A stretch of DNA of 64,000 bases from Pyrenochaeta sp. MPI-SDFR-AT-0127 (taxonomy: Eukaryota; Ascomycota; Dothideomycetes; Pleosporales; Cucurbitariaceae), in NCBI GenBank assembly GCA_020747015.1, contig JAGTJM010000004.1, positions 682,001-746,000 of the forward strand. The letters run 5' to 3'. The notes under the pieces are model-generated. The model was not told where the DNA came from. It did not search any database and saw nothing but the letters and a program-made list of their open reading frames with translations. Made by a program: the position numbers and the translations under genes. Below are positions 1-12,190 of the stretch, in pieces (the stretch's first letter is position 1; each line of letters starts with the position of its first letter).

Positions 1-1607
1 ACACACGAACCAATCGAGTCCCAACAAGCGTTCTCAACAAGTGAAGACCCACGTAAACGGACATGATGGTGCAAGATACGGCGAGCGGCAATGCCATGTA
101 AATGTCGATGCGGCTGGCCTCGCAATTTTTTGGTGGAGCTGTACGTCAGCAAGCGTTGGCTGACGAGTCTTGTGCACGGGGAGAGTTGTAGAAGGCCGCA
201 AAGTTCCAGCTAACAAAGGAAACTAATTAGCCACGGTCTTCTTTCGGTCGCGTAGAGGTCGTACCATGCCGTACAACGGTCGGCACTTTTGAGGGTGCGG
301 GGTTACGCAAGGCCAACCCAGGATTGCGCCTTTGCCCGGAGCAGTCGAACAGATGCGCTCTATGCAAAAAGCGTAGGCAATTGCGCGCAGGGGCCGTGAT
401 GTCGAATGCGATCCGCGAGCCTTTCCAAGCGGCTACAACGTTTGAAGAGGCGGGGTTGATCGACCATGGTTCCATGAAGCTCTGGGCTTCATGTGTGATG
501 GAGGGTGGCAAATGCGTCTGGCTGGGCTGCAGCTTGGTGGGGTAACCGAGTCCACTCTGATGCTGGATCCGCATGCCAATGGCACACTAAAGTGGCAGCC
601 CGATTCCACGCTGCCGGGGTGGCTAGGTATGTAGCGGGGCTTGAGGTTGACACTGTCTCAAGTGGAGTGCGCTGGACATGTAATGGGGGCTCGATGCGTG
701 CGCTTGCGTCCCCAGATGAATCCTGGGGATGGTCTCGAGCCCAATCACGCTGTCGTTATCGCCCCAGTCAGGACTGCGCCGTGAAGCTGCTTGGTTCCCA
801 GCGCCTGGCATGGAGCAGGGACGACTATATTTGCATGTGTGCTTCTGCGTTGTTCGCACGAACCAACCGCAGAAGTCTATCGGCGCAAGCTGCATGGGGG
901 CTTGCAGGAAGCGAACCAGACTGGGTGAATTAAAACGGCGCCTTGTCGAGATGCTGGGAGTGAGATAGCGGGGGAGCCACTCACGAAGCGCAGAGCATTC
1001 CGCTGCCTTTCTGTGCTACCACCATCAACGCCTCTCGCCCCTCCATGCTTCTTCCTTTCTTCCTCAGGCCCAGCCCAATTCTCTTCAAACATCTCTTCAC
1101 TTCACTCCAAACCGTCAAGATGCTCGGCGCATCTGCTGTCGCGCTTTAGATTCGCACTTGCCGCAAAGGGCCGAAGCCCTCCACAGCTCTTGCCGTCTTA
1201 CACCCTCGCACTGCTGATCAACTCAGCAACCGAGTCCTTGGGTTCTCTCCAATCTTCAACAAAGTATGTAAACAGCTCAACGCACCCGTTCTTGGTTACG
1301 TATGCTCATCAATTGCTCTTCCAGGGCACCGCTTGCCGTCACTCCACGCACCTGCCTTGCTACAAGTGATTACGCAGTCTCGGCCCGCTCACTGGTGGTC
1401 ATTCGATCCTTCCACTATTCAGACTTCGCCCATTGGGCCCGCCTCTTGATTAAGGAAAGGGCGAATATCAAGCCTATCCATTCTATTGCTACCGCCGCCT
1501 GCCTAGACTGCCCAATTGACCATTCGCCTTCTTCGTAAAGCGGATTCGCCCACGTTGCGTGCCTTCAACTGCACCCTGATCGTCGTTAAATCGTTCGATT
1601 CGCAGGA
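1..1607. other. 5' intergenic region upstream of the Pps1-like gene
   Basis: No gene can be supported here. Open frames on both strands (for example 505-933 plus and 227-574 minus) have no recognisable domain and overlap one another. From about 1010 to 1600 the plus strand is rich in C and T, which suits the promoter and leader of the gene that starts at 1608. The window may also cut off a gene to the left, but no coding signal shows it. Confidence 0.5.
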
Positions 1608-3864
1608 ATGGCCGCCGTCGTGGCTAGATTCCCGCCCATGCCAGGTCGCTCTTCGACTCCTCCGCCGCACCTGTCACTCAACACTTCGTCTCGTGGTACA
1701 CCTGCTGCTATCCCCAACAAGCATATTCCAGTATGCTCGCCTGGTGGACTACCTGCCACGCCCCCCGCGTCTCCTCCGCGGCAGGACAGTCTGATCGAAA
1801 CATCGTCCATCACATACCCGCCGGAAACGTATTGTTCAGAGTATTCCAGTGACCCACCAGTGTACACTATCACTGCCGATCGCATGGCTGAGGCCTTGGA
1901 GCACATGGCCACCCAACCGCTTCCGAATCCCGAGCAAGTCTTTCCGTGGCTGCACGGACTGCATGCTGAGAACCAAATTCAGCTCGCCTTCTTTGCATCT
2001 CGTCGCAAGAGCGTCCGGAAGGTTCCTAGGTGCATTCGCAGCATCGCCATTGTGAAGACTGGTGGAAATTTGTCACTGTCAAAGCTCAAGGGTGCAATAG
2101 CACCAGAAGAGCTCCTTAATCCAGTGTCCAACGATGCTCCAAATTTCATTGAGTGCGACCCCAAGGATGGATTCTCTGTCCGCAATTTTCAAATTCAAGC
2201 GTGCAAGATGGGCATGGTTTCAGACATCATTGTATATGGCGATCATAGAACTCATCCAAACGAGACAATTGCCCTTGCACAGAAGATTTCCAAAGCTCAG
2301 AGGCAATACGAGGCAAGAAATGGGTTTCCACGTTGTTTATTCAATACATTTATGCTTTCAGGTATTTTGGGTAACTCTATAAGTTATCCCCGGAGGCTGA
2401 CAGCTATAGATTCTTTTGATTGCGTGCAAGAGCAATACCCAAAGTTGGTCGCCATAGACTCGACCGGAAGCATGACTGGCAATGTTGTGGACTTCTGTTA
2501 GTATTTCATGTCGATTTTCGATATTCATGACTGGCTAACTTTGCCCTAGTTTACTGGGAACGTTATGAGATGTGCACAATGTCAAAGGCGTCCGAAATCA
2601 GCAATAATGTCTTTTTAGGGCCAACGCCAGATCCAGGGCTTCAATCGGATGATCAAGGCGAAGAAGCATACGATATGCTTATCGAAGCCACCGATCTTGC
2701 CCATGTGCCTGAACCGCGCTCGTTACGTGCTCTTCGAATGGGACTAGATAAGATTCGACGCCGATCCGCACTGCACATGGAATTTCCGTCCTCGGGCAGC
2801 ATCATGCCTCCAACCTGGTCTCATGGAGAGGTCGACGGCTTAATGGACATGTGCAAGTGGATTTATGAGCTTGCAAATCCTCAAGAAGTCAAGCGAACTA
2901 AACGAACGCGAGAAGACGATGATGAAGCAATAGCAATGGACGACATTCCGACACCTCGCAAATTCTTGATACACTGCACCGATGGGTACACAGAGACTAC
3001 GCTTCTTGCACTTGCATACTTCATGTATGCCGAAGGCTTACCTGTGCATGATGCTTGGGTCCAACTGCATCGGGACAAAGGACGAAATTTCTTCGCCTAT
3101 CCGTCTGATGTTGCGCTTTTGACAGCAATCCAGCCTCGGATCTTACAGGAATCTCCCAACTACAAGCAGAGCATCTTCAACATCCCGGAACCACGATGGC
3201 TTTCGAAGATTGACGGCAGTTTGCCTAGCCGGATTTTGCCATACATGTACCTTGGGAACCTTGGGCATGCCAACAACCCAGAGCTTCTTCGCGAACTTGG
3301 AATAACGCGCGTTCTGAGCGTTGGAGAGTCGCTCTCTTGGCCAGAAGACCTCAAGAAGAAGCTCAATTGGCCTAGTGAGAACTTTTTGATGATCGATCGA
3401 GTTCAAGATAATGGTGTTGACCCACTTTGGGCTGAGTTTGAACGCTGTCTGAAATTCATTGGTACGTACTCGTTTCAAGACCCCTCAGGCTCTATGCTTA
3501 CATCTTGAAGCAGCTGGAAAGAATGATGGTGGAGCCACCCTTGTTCATTGTCGAGTTGGTGTTTCTCGTTCTGCGACGATATGCATCGCCGAAGTCATGA
3601 ACGAGTTAGGCTTGTCCTTTCCGCGCGCCTAGTGAGTAACATCCCTTCAAAAATCATGCACTCTAACTAATCTTTCATCCTAGCTGCTTCGTTCGCGCGA
3701 GGCGACTGAACGTAATAATTCAGCCGCATCTTCGATTCACATACGAATTACTCAAGTGGGAAGAGTTCCAACGTCAGCGACGCAACGAACCTCTTCGCCG
3801 CGAACTAGAGTGGGCTACCGTTTCGCGCGAGATCGCGTTGATGAACAAGCCTTACTCGAAATGA
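1608..3864 (+). CDS. PPS1: Pps1-like dual-specificity protein phosphatase
   Basis: Four exons are read: 1608-2496, 2550-3461, 3511-3631 and 3684-3864, giving 700 residues, close to the usual length of fungal Pps1. The C-terminal domain carries the signature HCRVGVSRSAT with nucleophile C614 and R620, then the Pps1-like ending VRARRLNVIIQPHLRF and YELLKWEE. Family members dephosphorylate Tyr and Ser/Thr; yeast PPS1 affects S phase. An upstream second phosphatase-like fold has the loop HCTDGYTETT around C439. It lacks the arginine of CX5R, so it is probably inactive. The start is the first ATG of the long open frame; a spliced upstream start cannot be excluded. Introns are 49-53 bp, and the third has a CTAAC branch site. 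The family call is strong; the physiological substrate is unknown. Confidence 0.88.
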
Positions 3865-6156
3865 ACATTGCTCCGATTCTCTATGACTGTTTCTAATTTA
3901 CACGATATGATTTACGACGAGACGACTCGAACATGTACGACTACAATCGCTGTAGCGATTGGCCTACTAGGCTAGGCGCTATCAACCTTTACTCGAGGCG
4001 AAGAGTTTCTAGGCGTTTGAGATTCTGTCCTTTTGACTCGGTCTGCAGCCCGCCATCCAGAGCTCCTACTTCTATGATTTTTTGGCGCTTTCATTTCTTC
4101 ATCCGTAAGGGTCTTTCTTTTCAGGTTTTCGGGTTTCTCGCACATTTTTGGTCTTTTCTCAAGACTTCGGCTACACGGCTCGGTTGGCTGTACTGGATGT
4201 CTGCCATTCTAGTTCCACCATCTGGATGGTGATGGAATTTTCGGAACGCAGGTAATGGGCTGCATCTATAGTTCATCTTCTCGATACGTGTATTATTGCC
4301 TCCATCTACATTTATGAACTTAGCGTTGCTGTGTTCTCTTGTCGAAGGGGCTATAGGCTGAGATACGAACGGTTCGGCTGGCGCAAGGGAATTGATTACG
4401 GCTTCTTGGTGTACATACATTTTGATAATAACGGGCGTATGGCCTAATGGTTCTTTCAACCTTCTCATCTAGACATCATTGGTGATTTGACAAGTACCAT
4501 GTTCCTAAAACAACCATTTTCTGGATTAAGTCTTCAGAAGCGATTGCCACTGAATCGTACTTTGTAAAGCTTCTAACGTCACCTAAAGCGCCAATCTAGC
4601 ACCGTCGCGGTTCTTAAATGTGACTTGCTTTTGTTTTCTGTATTGCCCGTGTAGGCACGTAAACAAAAGCAGCGAAATCCAACCTTTCCTCATCGCAATC
4701 GTTTTGCTCGCCCATGTCGATCTAGAAATCGGTCTCGGTTACCTTCTCCAGCTTCAAGACCACTGCAGCTCTCTAGACTTGACGTGCATTGCTAAAGTCT
4801 CAAAATGTGAGACTTTCATGCAATTTTAGTGCGTTCTCCGTATCCTTCAATAAATGTTTGATGAGATGGCATCTGCCCATATTAAAAGGAGCCACTGCTG
4901 GGGATGAGGTTGCAACAAAGCGACTAAGAGGCAGAATCAAAATCTGAATTTGAGAATGATCAATCGCAGTGATTCAAGTGGGTAAGTGTTGAATGGAAGA
5001 CCGTCTTACGCAATATTGAGAGTTATCGAATGTCCTGATATCAAATGTCAATTTCTTTCACCTGAAACGATTGCTCCTCTGACATTCCTTGGGCTTGTCA
5101 CGCTCCTGATCAGTGACTGCACCGGCATCGTACCATACATCGCCGCTAGTAGCGTCCTCCCCAAGATATGGTCAGGTGCAAAAGTTAGGTGCACAAGCGT
5201 TGTTATCGTGGACATGAGATGGTGTCCAACAGGATTTACCTAGAGTTTGCAGACTACGAAGTCGTTTTTGAACGCTTAAGTCGTGCAAGTACGTACTCAA
5301 TTAGCTCATAAGCCCGTGCTGTGGAGCACGATGATAGCATGAGTCTAAAGCCCGTCACAATTCAGACTACGTTCTTGTGATGGCTGAGCAAGTTCAAAAT
5401 GCCTAGCGTGCGACGAGAGTAATTGGACATGTGATCTAGGCAGGAATGCTTGCCCGTGGGGAGCAAAAGATGGGTCCACGAAATCAATTCCCCAGCTTCG
5501 ACTGGCTTGCGGAAAACTACACCATGTCGCTGAGACTATGAAGACTGAGACATAATGAAACGCGATCGGGTGCATATGCCCCGGAACTGGTGTCAGTATT
5601 ATTTAGACAGGGCGAGAGAAACTTATAGACGTGATGCAGCGGAAGGCTTACTGAATCGACTACCAAACTTGATAACAGAAATTGACGAAGACCCAAGCTC
5701 AGACGATGGGACGGTTGAATGAGATTAATATAGATACTGCGGAAGATAATAAGAGTATGATAGACTGAATTGACTGGGGAAAGATGGATGTGTGATGAGC
5801 ACTAATGCGCGTAACTTAAGGCGCTGACGACAATAGAGCGTCTGCAAAAGCCAACCTGCGCCAAGGACATATGAAAGTGACTTTTGAAATAGGAATAAGG
5901 AATGTGTCCCGTGTTATCCCATCTCGCGGTGAATTTTCTCCTTTATACCACGATAAGTTGATGTATGACTGTATGAAGACAGTACAAAACTGTTTTAGGG
6001 CTTTGACGAACAATTTTTCACTGATTGTCAGTGCATTCAAAGCCAGCTCTGTCCAATCATGTGCGAACAGAGTATAATATCAGTCAAGTTTGAGATATTG
6101 CGAAAGGGTAGACGAAGGCATGATTGTATGGAGGAGTAGGTGGAGTGATCACGATA
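3865..6156. other. Intergenic region, 2.3 kb
   Basis: This lies between the 3' ends of two convergent genes, Pps1-like (+) and the Pro/Gln-rich protein (-). Only short frames without domains are present on either strand. I see no tRNA, repeat or transposon remnant. It should contain both 3' UTRs. Confidence 0.5.
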
Positions 6157-8272
6157 TCACCGGCGGCTACGTTGCGTTAGTTGTGCTAAGGTGGCGTAGA
6201 GACAGAGTGACGTCGTGAGAGCCTCACCTGTAAGCGGCATCAACTTGCAGACGTCGCTTCCGTTTGGTTTGGTCGTCTTGTTGGTGCAGCTTCTCGCCTT
6301 CTTGGTCTGTGTCTTCGTAACTTCTCTTTCTCGCAAAAGAGCTGTCACTTCGTTGGAGCTTCGGTACGGCTGGTAGGTCTTGTTCAGCTCTAATGCCTGG
6401 CTTCTCGGAGTCGAAATCGGAACCGGCCATAGTTCGATTGCTACCTTCAGAGAGCGCAGGACTTCCTCGAGAGCCATGGTATCCGTGTCCGTTCTGCTGC
6501 GGTGTATTCCAAGGATCATACCGCTGTTCCTCTGGAGGTGGCGGTGGTGGCGGCGGTCGGGAGTTGGATGAAGATGACATCGAGCTATACCCTCGTGGAG
6601 GTGGAGGTCCGTGACCTGGATCTCGATGCCCGCCGAAAGACTGTGCTCTCTGAGCAGGGGGGTGGGGATTCGGAAGCTTAGTAATAGGAGCAAATGCTAT
6701 CTTTTCGGGGTGTGATATTGGCAGCTTCTCGTGGGGCGCCGAGGTCGGTGATGGCATGGGTTGACCTGAGAGTGGCTTTGGAGTACCAGTCACGCCCAGC
6801 ATAGCTAGGATATCCTCTTGGGTTTTCCTCGGCGAAGCAACCGCTTCCTGTCTCAGTTCCGTTGGTTTGCTGTTTGACAAAGCTTGCTCAAGATTATCCA
6901 TGATATCCCATGCTGCATCGCGCATCTCTTGATCCTCATCTTGTTTCGTATCTTCTGTTGGCTCTTCGAGGCGATCTCGTTGAGCAATACAATCCTCCAG
7001 CGACACGAGTTTATGCTGCGTCTCCTCGTCCGTGAAGACCACAAAGACTGGGTCATCTTGAATTCGCTCCCATTCATCCGTCTGTCTCACATCCAGGAAA
7101 GCTTCATGAGAGTTCTCAGCCATGAAGTACATGGACACGGACTCTCCATTTTCCAGTTTCTCCGGTGTGGGTTTCATAGATTGTTCTTCAGCTTCTGCAA
7201 ACGTTGAAGGCAATGCACGAGTCATTTGTTTTGCAGGATGCCAGATGATGACCCCAAGGCTCAGATTGGGATCCACAGGTTCGTTACTCTTGGGCCAGAT
7301 TGCGCCATCGAAATCAAAGTCCCAGTCGTCCCACGCAAGAAACAGTTGTGGTTTCAAATTTGAGTTATTCTCACTTACGGTACTGGGCGGCTGGTTCGGA
7401 GGTTGAGGGGGTTGAGATGCTACAAGATTGGCTGTAGCAGGCGTTGGTGTCGCATTCGGGTCTGACATTGACTGAGAGTGCATTGGCGGACCACTGGAGG
7501 AGTTATGCTGACTGTTAAGGGGATAAAGTATTTGACCGCTTTGTGGAGGCCATCCCGGTGGTCGCCCGTAAGTCTGTTGATTGGGTTCCGCTGGAGTGGT
7601 CTGCGGTGGGTAGCCTGGATAGCCGCCCGGTGGTTGTGAGGGTGCGTATTCTTGCCCTGAGGAAAAATTATGAGGTTGTTGAGAGTACCCTGGATTTTGT
7701 TGATAACTCTGTTGCGGCCACTGGTAGTTCTGACCCTGGGGATAAGTTGGCGGAGGTTGAGGTGGCTGCTGTTGCCCATAGCCTGTGGGCGGATACCCCT
7801 GATGCGTAGAAGGGGCGCCATATCCTTGTTGTGGGTACGATGGAGGTGTTGGAACAGCTTGCGGATAGACAGACTGTGGTGGTTGATATTGATTAGAAAA
7901 TTGATTAGTACCAAATGGAGCTTGAGGTTGCGCTGGTCCTCGGTAACCTGGTGGAGGAGGATATCGCGTGATTATAGGGTTTCCTTTCTTCTTTGGCGGC
8001 CTTGTTTGAGATCAGCATACAGGATCATGCAGAGGACATGGCTCAAGAGGCTGGATACACGTTAGGAGAGGGCCTTAGGTATCTTACCGATTGTCCGGGG
8101 GTCGTTGAGGCGGCCCGACTGGGGGGTAAGAAGGCGCATTTTGATACTGTCCATGGGCTGGCGGTTGACCATACTGGTAGGGGTGCTGCTGGCCATATCC
8201 GGGTTGAGTATTGACATATGGTTGAGATTGGTAAGGTGCAGCACCTGCTACAGGCCCACCATTCCACGACAT
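6157..8272 (-). CDS. Pro/Gln/Tyr/Gly-rich protein of unknown function, probably nuclear
   Basis: Three exons on the minus strand: 8272-8088, 8000-6228 and 6166-6157, giving 655 residues. I do not recognise a named family. Roughly the first 260 residues are low complexity, rich in P, Q, Y and G, resembling prion-like segments. A compact, conserved-looking middle follows, including LFLAWDDWDFDFDGAIWP and LGVIIWHPAKQ. The C-terminal third is disordered, with an eight-proline run and a basic KRKRR motif that could be a nuclear localisation signal. The last exon is only ten bases and ends the protein AYSRR; its intron has a good ACTAAC branch point. The start is the first ATG of exon 1. The open frame continues a little upstream to a possible acceptor at about 8287, so a 5' UTR intron or a further exon is possible. 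Confidence 0.72.
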
Positions 8273-9063
8273 CAGACCCCCACCTAAAGCTGATTGATCG
8301 CCAGATCGAAGGAGAAAAGTGGGCTTTGATTTTCAAGGAATGGGAGGGAAAAGTTGATGGTTAGCCTACGGACTGGGATCGGGCTTGGATTCAAAGTGGA
8401 GACGGAGCTGTGGAAGCGTGAGGTGTGAGTCCGCAAATTCGGTCCCGGTCCAGCGCACGAGCCAAGGCAATGGAAACACCCGTCTTTCTCAGGAGATGGC
8501 CTTTCCAGAGTTCCCTCAGTGACAGAGAATCGACTGAAAGGCCGTATCGACGGTACAGTGCTTTTGGGAGAAGAATTGAGACTGAATAGAGAGAAAGAAG
8601 CGACAAGGCTGCTGACGAGAGGATGGTGCAGCCACAGGGAAAAGCAGGACAAAACTAATGGCGAGATTAAAGGGCGATAAGAGAGTTGATCTATGGTTGT
8701 GTAAACACAGCAACCAAACAAAGAGGAAAAAGTGAAAAGCAGGAAAGCAGGGCTTTAAGCAGACTGTGTGAAGCATGGCAAACGGACGTCGCGTTGAGTT
8801 GAAGTCTGAAAGCGTAGTCACGTTTTGCCGCTTGGGCCATTAGTGGCGTGGGATGCTGCCGCTACCGCATCTCACTTGGACCACGAACAAGCACCCTTGC
8901 CCTCCATGCTGCTCGCTGTTGCGCCATCACTCTCATATTGAGCCTCGATGCGCCTCCAAGGATGATTGTACGATACAGACACCTGTTAGCGACAAGTATA
9001 GACTCCATACCCTGAGCGAGTCGCGGATGCTGCATCGCCCACATTCCCCTTACAAATCCTACC
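8273..9063. other. Divergent promoter region
   Basis: This is the shared upstream region of the Pro/Gln-rich gene (-) and PPG1 (+). The part near 8300-8820 is C/T-rich on the minus strand, as fungal leaders often are. Minus-strand frames there (8284-8721, 8516-8821) look like products of that composition. I see no clear TATA box. Confidence 0.45.
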
Positions 9064-10139
9064 ATGCCAGGACTTCCGTGTACGTCAGTTGCCGGCGCCC
9101 CTCGTCTCCGCAATATGCACCTTGTACTGACTCTTTACAGCTACCGTAGACCTCGATGAGTGTATATCGCGCCTCTCGAGGAAAGAGCTGCTGGCCGAGT
9201 CGGTGGTTGAGGCAATCTGCGCGAAGACTAAGGAGCTGCTGATGAAAGAGAGCAATGTGGTGCATATTCGGGCCCCTGTCACGGTCGTCGGTGATATACA
9301 TGGACAGTTCTTCGACATGATGGAAATCTTCAAGATCGGCGGACCATGTCCGGACACGAACTACTTATTCTTGGGTACGTTGGTCGTCTCTGTATGCGGC
9401 ATGCGTCCTCAGATTACAAGGCTGACTTCGTCTAGGTGATTATGTCGATCGTGGGCTGTTCTCTGTCGAAACCATTTCGCTCCTTGTATGCCTCAAGTTG
9501 CGCTATCCGCACCGAGTCCACCTTATCCGCGGCAACCATGAGTCGCGAGGCGTCACGCAATCGTATGGCTTCTACACTGAATGTTCGCGGAAATACGGCA
9601 ACGCAAATGTGTGGCACTATTTTACCGACATGTTCGACTTCCTTACCCTATCTGTCGTAATCAACGACCAGATATTCTGTGTTCATGGCGGCCTTTCTCC
9701 GTCAATTCACTCCATCGACCAAATCAAGATTATCGATCGCTTCCGAGAGATACCGCATGAAGGACCAATGGCAGACTTAGTATGGAGCGATCCCGACCCT
9801 GACAGAGACGAGTTCTCTCTCAGCCCCAGAGGCGCCGGATACACCTTCGGAGCTCAGGTAGTCAAGAAGTTCCTAGAAGTCAATGCAATGTCCCATATAC
9901 TACGAGCACATCAGCTATGCCAAGAAGGCTTTCAGGTCCTATACGACGACAGGCTCAGTACTGTTTGGAGTGCACCCAACTACTGCTATAGGTGCGGCAA
10001 CATGGCAAGTGTGCTGGAAGTCAGCGATACCGGTGAACGCTTCTTCAACGTCTTCGACGCAAGCCCGGATAACGACGTGCATCGAGCTGAGCAGCAGCAA
10101 CAACAAGGGAAAGAAGTCACAACGGAGTACTTCCTATGA
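9064..10139 (+). CDS. PPG1: PP2A-like serine/threonine phosphatase catalytic subunit Ppg1
   Basis: Three exons: 9064-9079, 9141-9374 and 9436-10139, giving 317 residues. All metal-binding signatures of the PPP family are intact: GDIHGQ from residue 56, GDYVDRG from residue 84 and RGNHES around 115-120. The C-terminus ends TEYFL, matching the carboxymethylated tail of PP2A-type enzymes. The segments VDLDECISRL, DRFREIPHEGPMADLVW and RAHQLCQEGFQVL point to the Ppg1 branch rather than Sit4/PP6 or Pph3/PP4. In yeasts Ppg1 works with the Far/STRIPAK complex in mitophagy control and glycogen accumulation. A short poly-Q insert precedes the tail. The 16-base first exon was chosen because it supplies an ATG and the correct phase for VDLDECI. 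Its 3' end converges on the uridine kinase gene 218 bp away. Confidence 0.92.
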
Positions 10140-10357
10140 TACCCAATGTACATAGCGATGCATTATGCCTTGAATGTGGGGTTTGCATTTGGCGGCGTTG
10201 GAAATACTTGGCTTCGTTGCAAGGCGTTTCGGAATGGATGACTCTGGCTATATACACGCAGCTATATTGAGCTCAAATAACAATACGCTTGCAGGGCCAA
10301 TGCCAACCCTCTTTGCTCCACCAATATTTCTGACGCTTTGTTTGCAGTCCACGGACT

Positions 10358-11815
10358 TCAGCAACCTAGATATTTTGTCTCTACCCATCGATTCTCCATG
10401 TCATCTCCTAACCTTGCGACAACAACTTTGATATCTGGGAAAACACTCAGAACTCTATTGACTCCCACACGTCCAGCCGTATATGTAACGAACACTATGC
10501 GTTCCTCGGGTACGCCGTGATCAACTAACACTCTAACAGCCATCAGCGCCGCCGCACCAGATGAAAATTGTGGGTCTAAGACTAGTACAAGCCCATGCTG
10601 AGCTATGTTGGCTGGCAGCGCTCGGTAGTGCAACTCAGGTTCTCCAGTCCTGTAGTTCGTCTGGATGAGTATTCTTCCAGTCCTGCAATCCGGAATCGTA
10701 CGCCGGAGCCCAGTCTCAAATGCACTGCCACCGCGCAGAACCACGACAGCACTGACATCGGCATCTTTTTGAAGTCCCATGTATGTGTTGTTTTGTGGTG
10801 TGGTGACAGTGTGAGATGTGAAAGGAAGGAAGTCGCATGCTGTTTCAATGAGAAGCGCAACCATACGATCGAAGTAGAAAACAAAATCTTCTCTCGTGGT
10901 ACCCGGGTTCAAGAGCAGAGTATGCATACCCTTGACCTGGTTCGTCTGCTTCAACACAATGGCGTTTGCACTCAATGGATTGTCCTCTGCGATCTGTCCC
11001 AAGCGCCGTAATTCTGATTGATGCTGTGCAGACTTGTACGCTAGCGTCTGTCGGACTTGGTTGCTGACCATAGTGATAGCTACCTTGTTCTCAATACCTC
11101 GTGGAATAATGAGATCGGCTATTTCTCTTTGCGGTGCGACGTATTTATAAAAGTTGGGCTTCACAAAGCCGAACCACTGCTTGATACAACCTTCGATATC
11201 ACGACCGCGTTCTTTTACGTCGCGGACTAAGCGTCGGGAGAGGCAAAGGTCGGCGTCTGCTTCAGCGAAGATCTTAAGGTCTAACAGGTCTAGGACTCGG
11301 GGATCGTGCAGGGCGAATATGCCCTCCAGGATCAAGACATGCGGGGAGTAGATCGTCGTTGTTTTCTCCAGACGAGCGTGCTTTTGAAATGAGTAGATGG
11401 GTACCTCGGCCACTTTACTGGCGTACTGTTAGCCTCCCGTCTTCCGTGGTGATTGAGACGACTGGAGGTAGTACCCGTTTTTGATCTCTCTCAATCTGTC
11501 TACCAAGATATCAAAGTCTATGGCTTCGGGAGAATCGAAATCAAATTCATTGCGGAATGCAGTCGCTGATTGTTCGGGGGTTAGTGGCTTGTAGAACGAG
11601 TCCTACATGCAGTGCCACCGAGTTATTAAAGCACGTGACAGTTTTGAATGATTGCAACGCACCATGGAGAGAATGACAACCCACGGTAGATTCAAAGATG
11701 CTACAATAGCTAAAGCCAGCGATGTCTTCCCAGAGCCGGAGCTGCCAGCAACCCCAATAATACTCGCATTACCCCACGGTGGCTCATAGTGCGTTCTTCG
11801 GCCTGGAGAAGACAT
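10358..11815 (-). CDS. URK1: Uridine kinase with C-terminal UPRT-like domain
   Basis: Three exons on the minus strand: 11815-11663, 11602-11475 and 11417-10358, giving 446 residues. Residues 24-31 form the P-loop GSSGSGKT. The kinase core continues with LREIKNGKVAEVPIYSF, LILEGIFAL and a DxxLxRR segment. The enzyme salvages uridine and cytidine to UMP and CMP using ATP or GTP. The C-terminal half is a uracil phosphoribosyltransferase-like fold, as in other eukaryotic uridine kinases. Its PRPP loop reads LDPQFSSGAAA, unlike the canonical D-P-x-x-A-T-G pattern, so this half is probably not catalytic. The gene is transcribed divergently from GID8. Confidence 0.93.
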
Positions 11816-12190
11816 GAGCGTGGACGAAAGTTTGAGTGCGGGAATAAAGATGTTGGAGCTGCTCCTTCATGGCATGTATAGGATTTCCCCAAAAGCAGAA
11901 GACAACGATATGCAAAGGTTCATGTAAGGTCCCAAATATGATCGATTCCTGCGCGATGTCCTAAGAGCTGCAGGCTTACCTAATTCTTGATGCATGCGCC
12001 GGTTTGCCAAGGCCACGCTAGCGAGCAAGCTTAGTCTTTCTTTCTCGCGGCCCTCTTCTCGCAAACTTCTCTCTCCCACAACGCCCGCTGCAAACTTTGC
12101 GTGGCTTCAAGCACACTCGACCACGGTCGGGCAGCTCAACGCTTCCACTGATGGACGTAGGATGAGGTTGCTGAGCGCCTCTGCTTCATC
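11816..12190. other. Divergent promoter of URK1 and GID8
   Basis: 375 bp separate the two start codons. An open plus-strand frame at 11994-12197 could be read here. The GID8 protein, however, starts at the ATG at 12191, so the frame is probably leader sequence. Confidence 0.45.

Noticed and set aside
505..933. Plus-strand open frame of 142 residues near the left end
   Set aside because: Overlaps other frames on both strands, has no domain and no splice partners, and lies in a presumed promoter.
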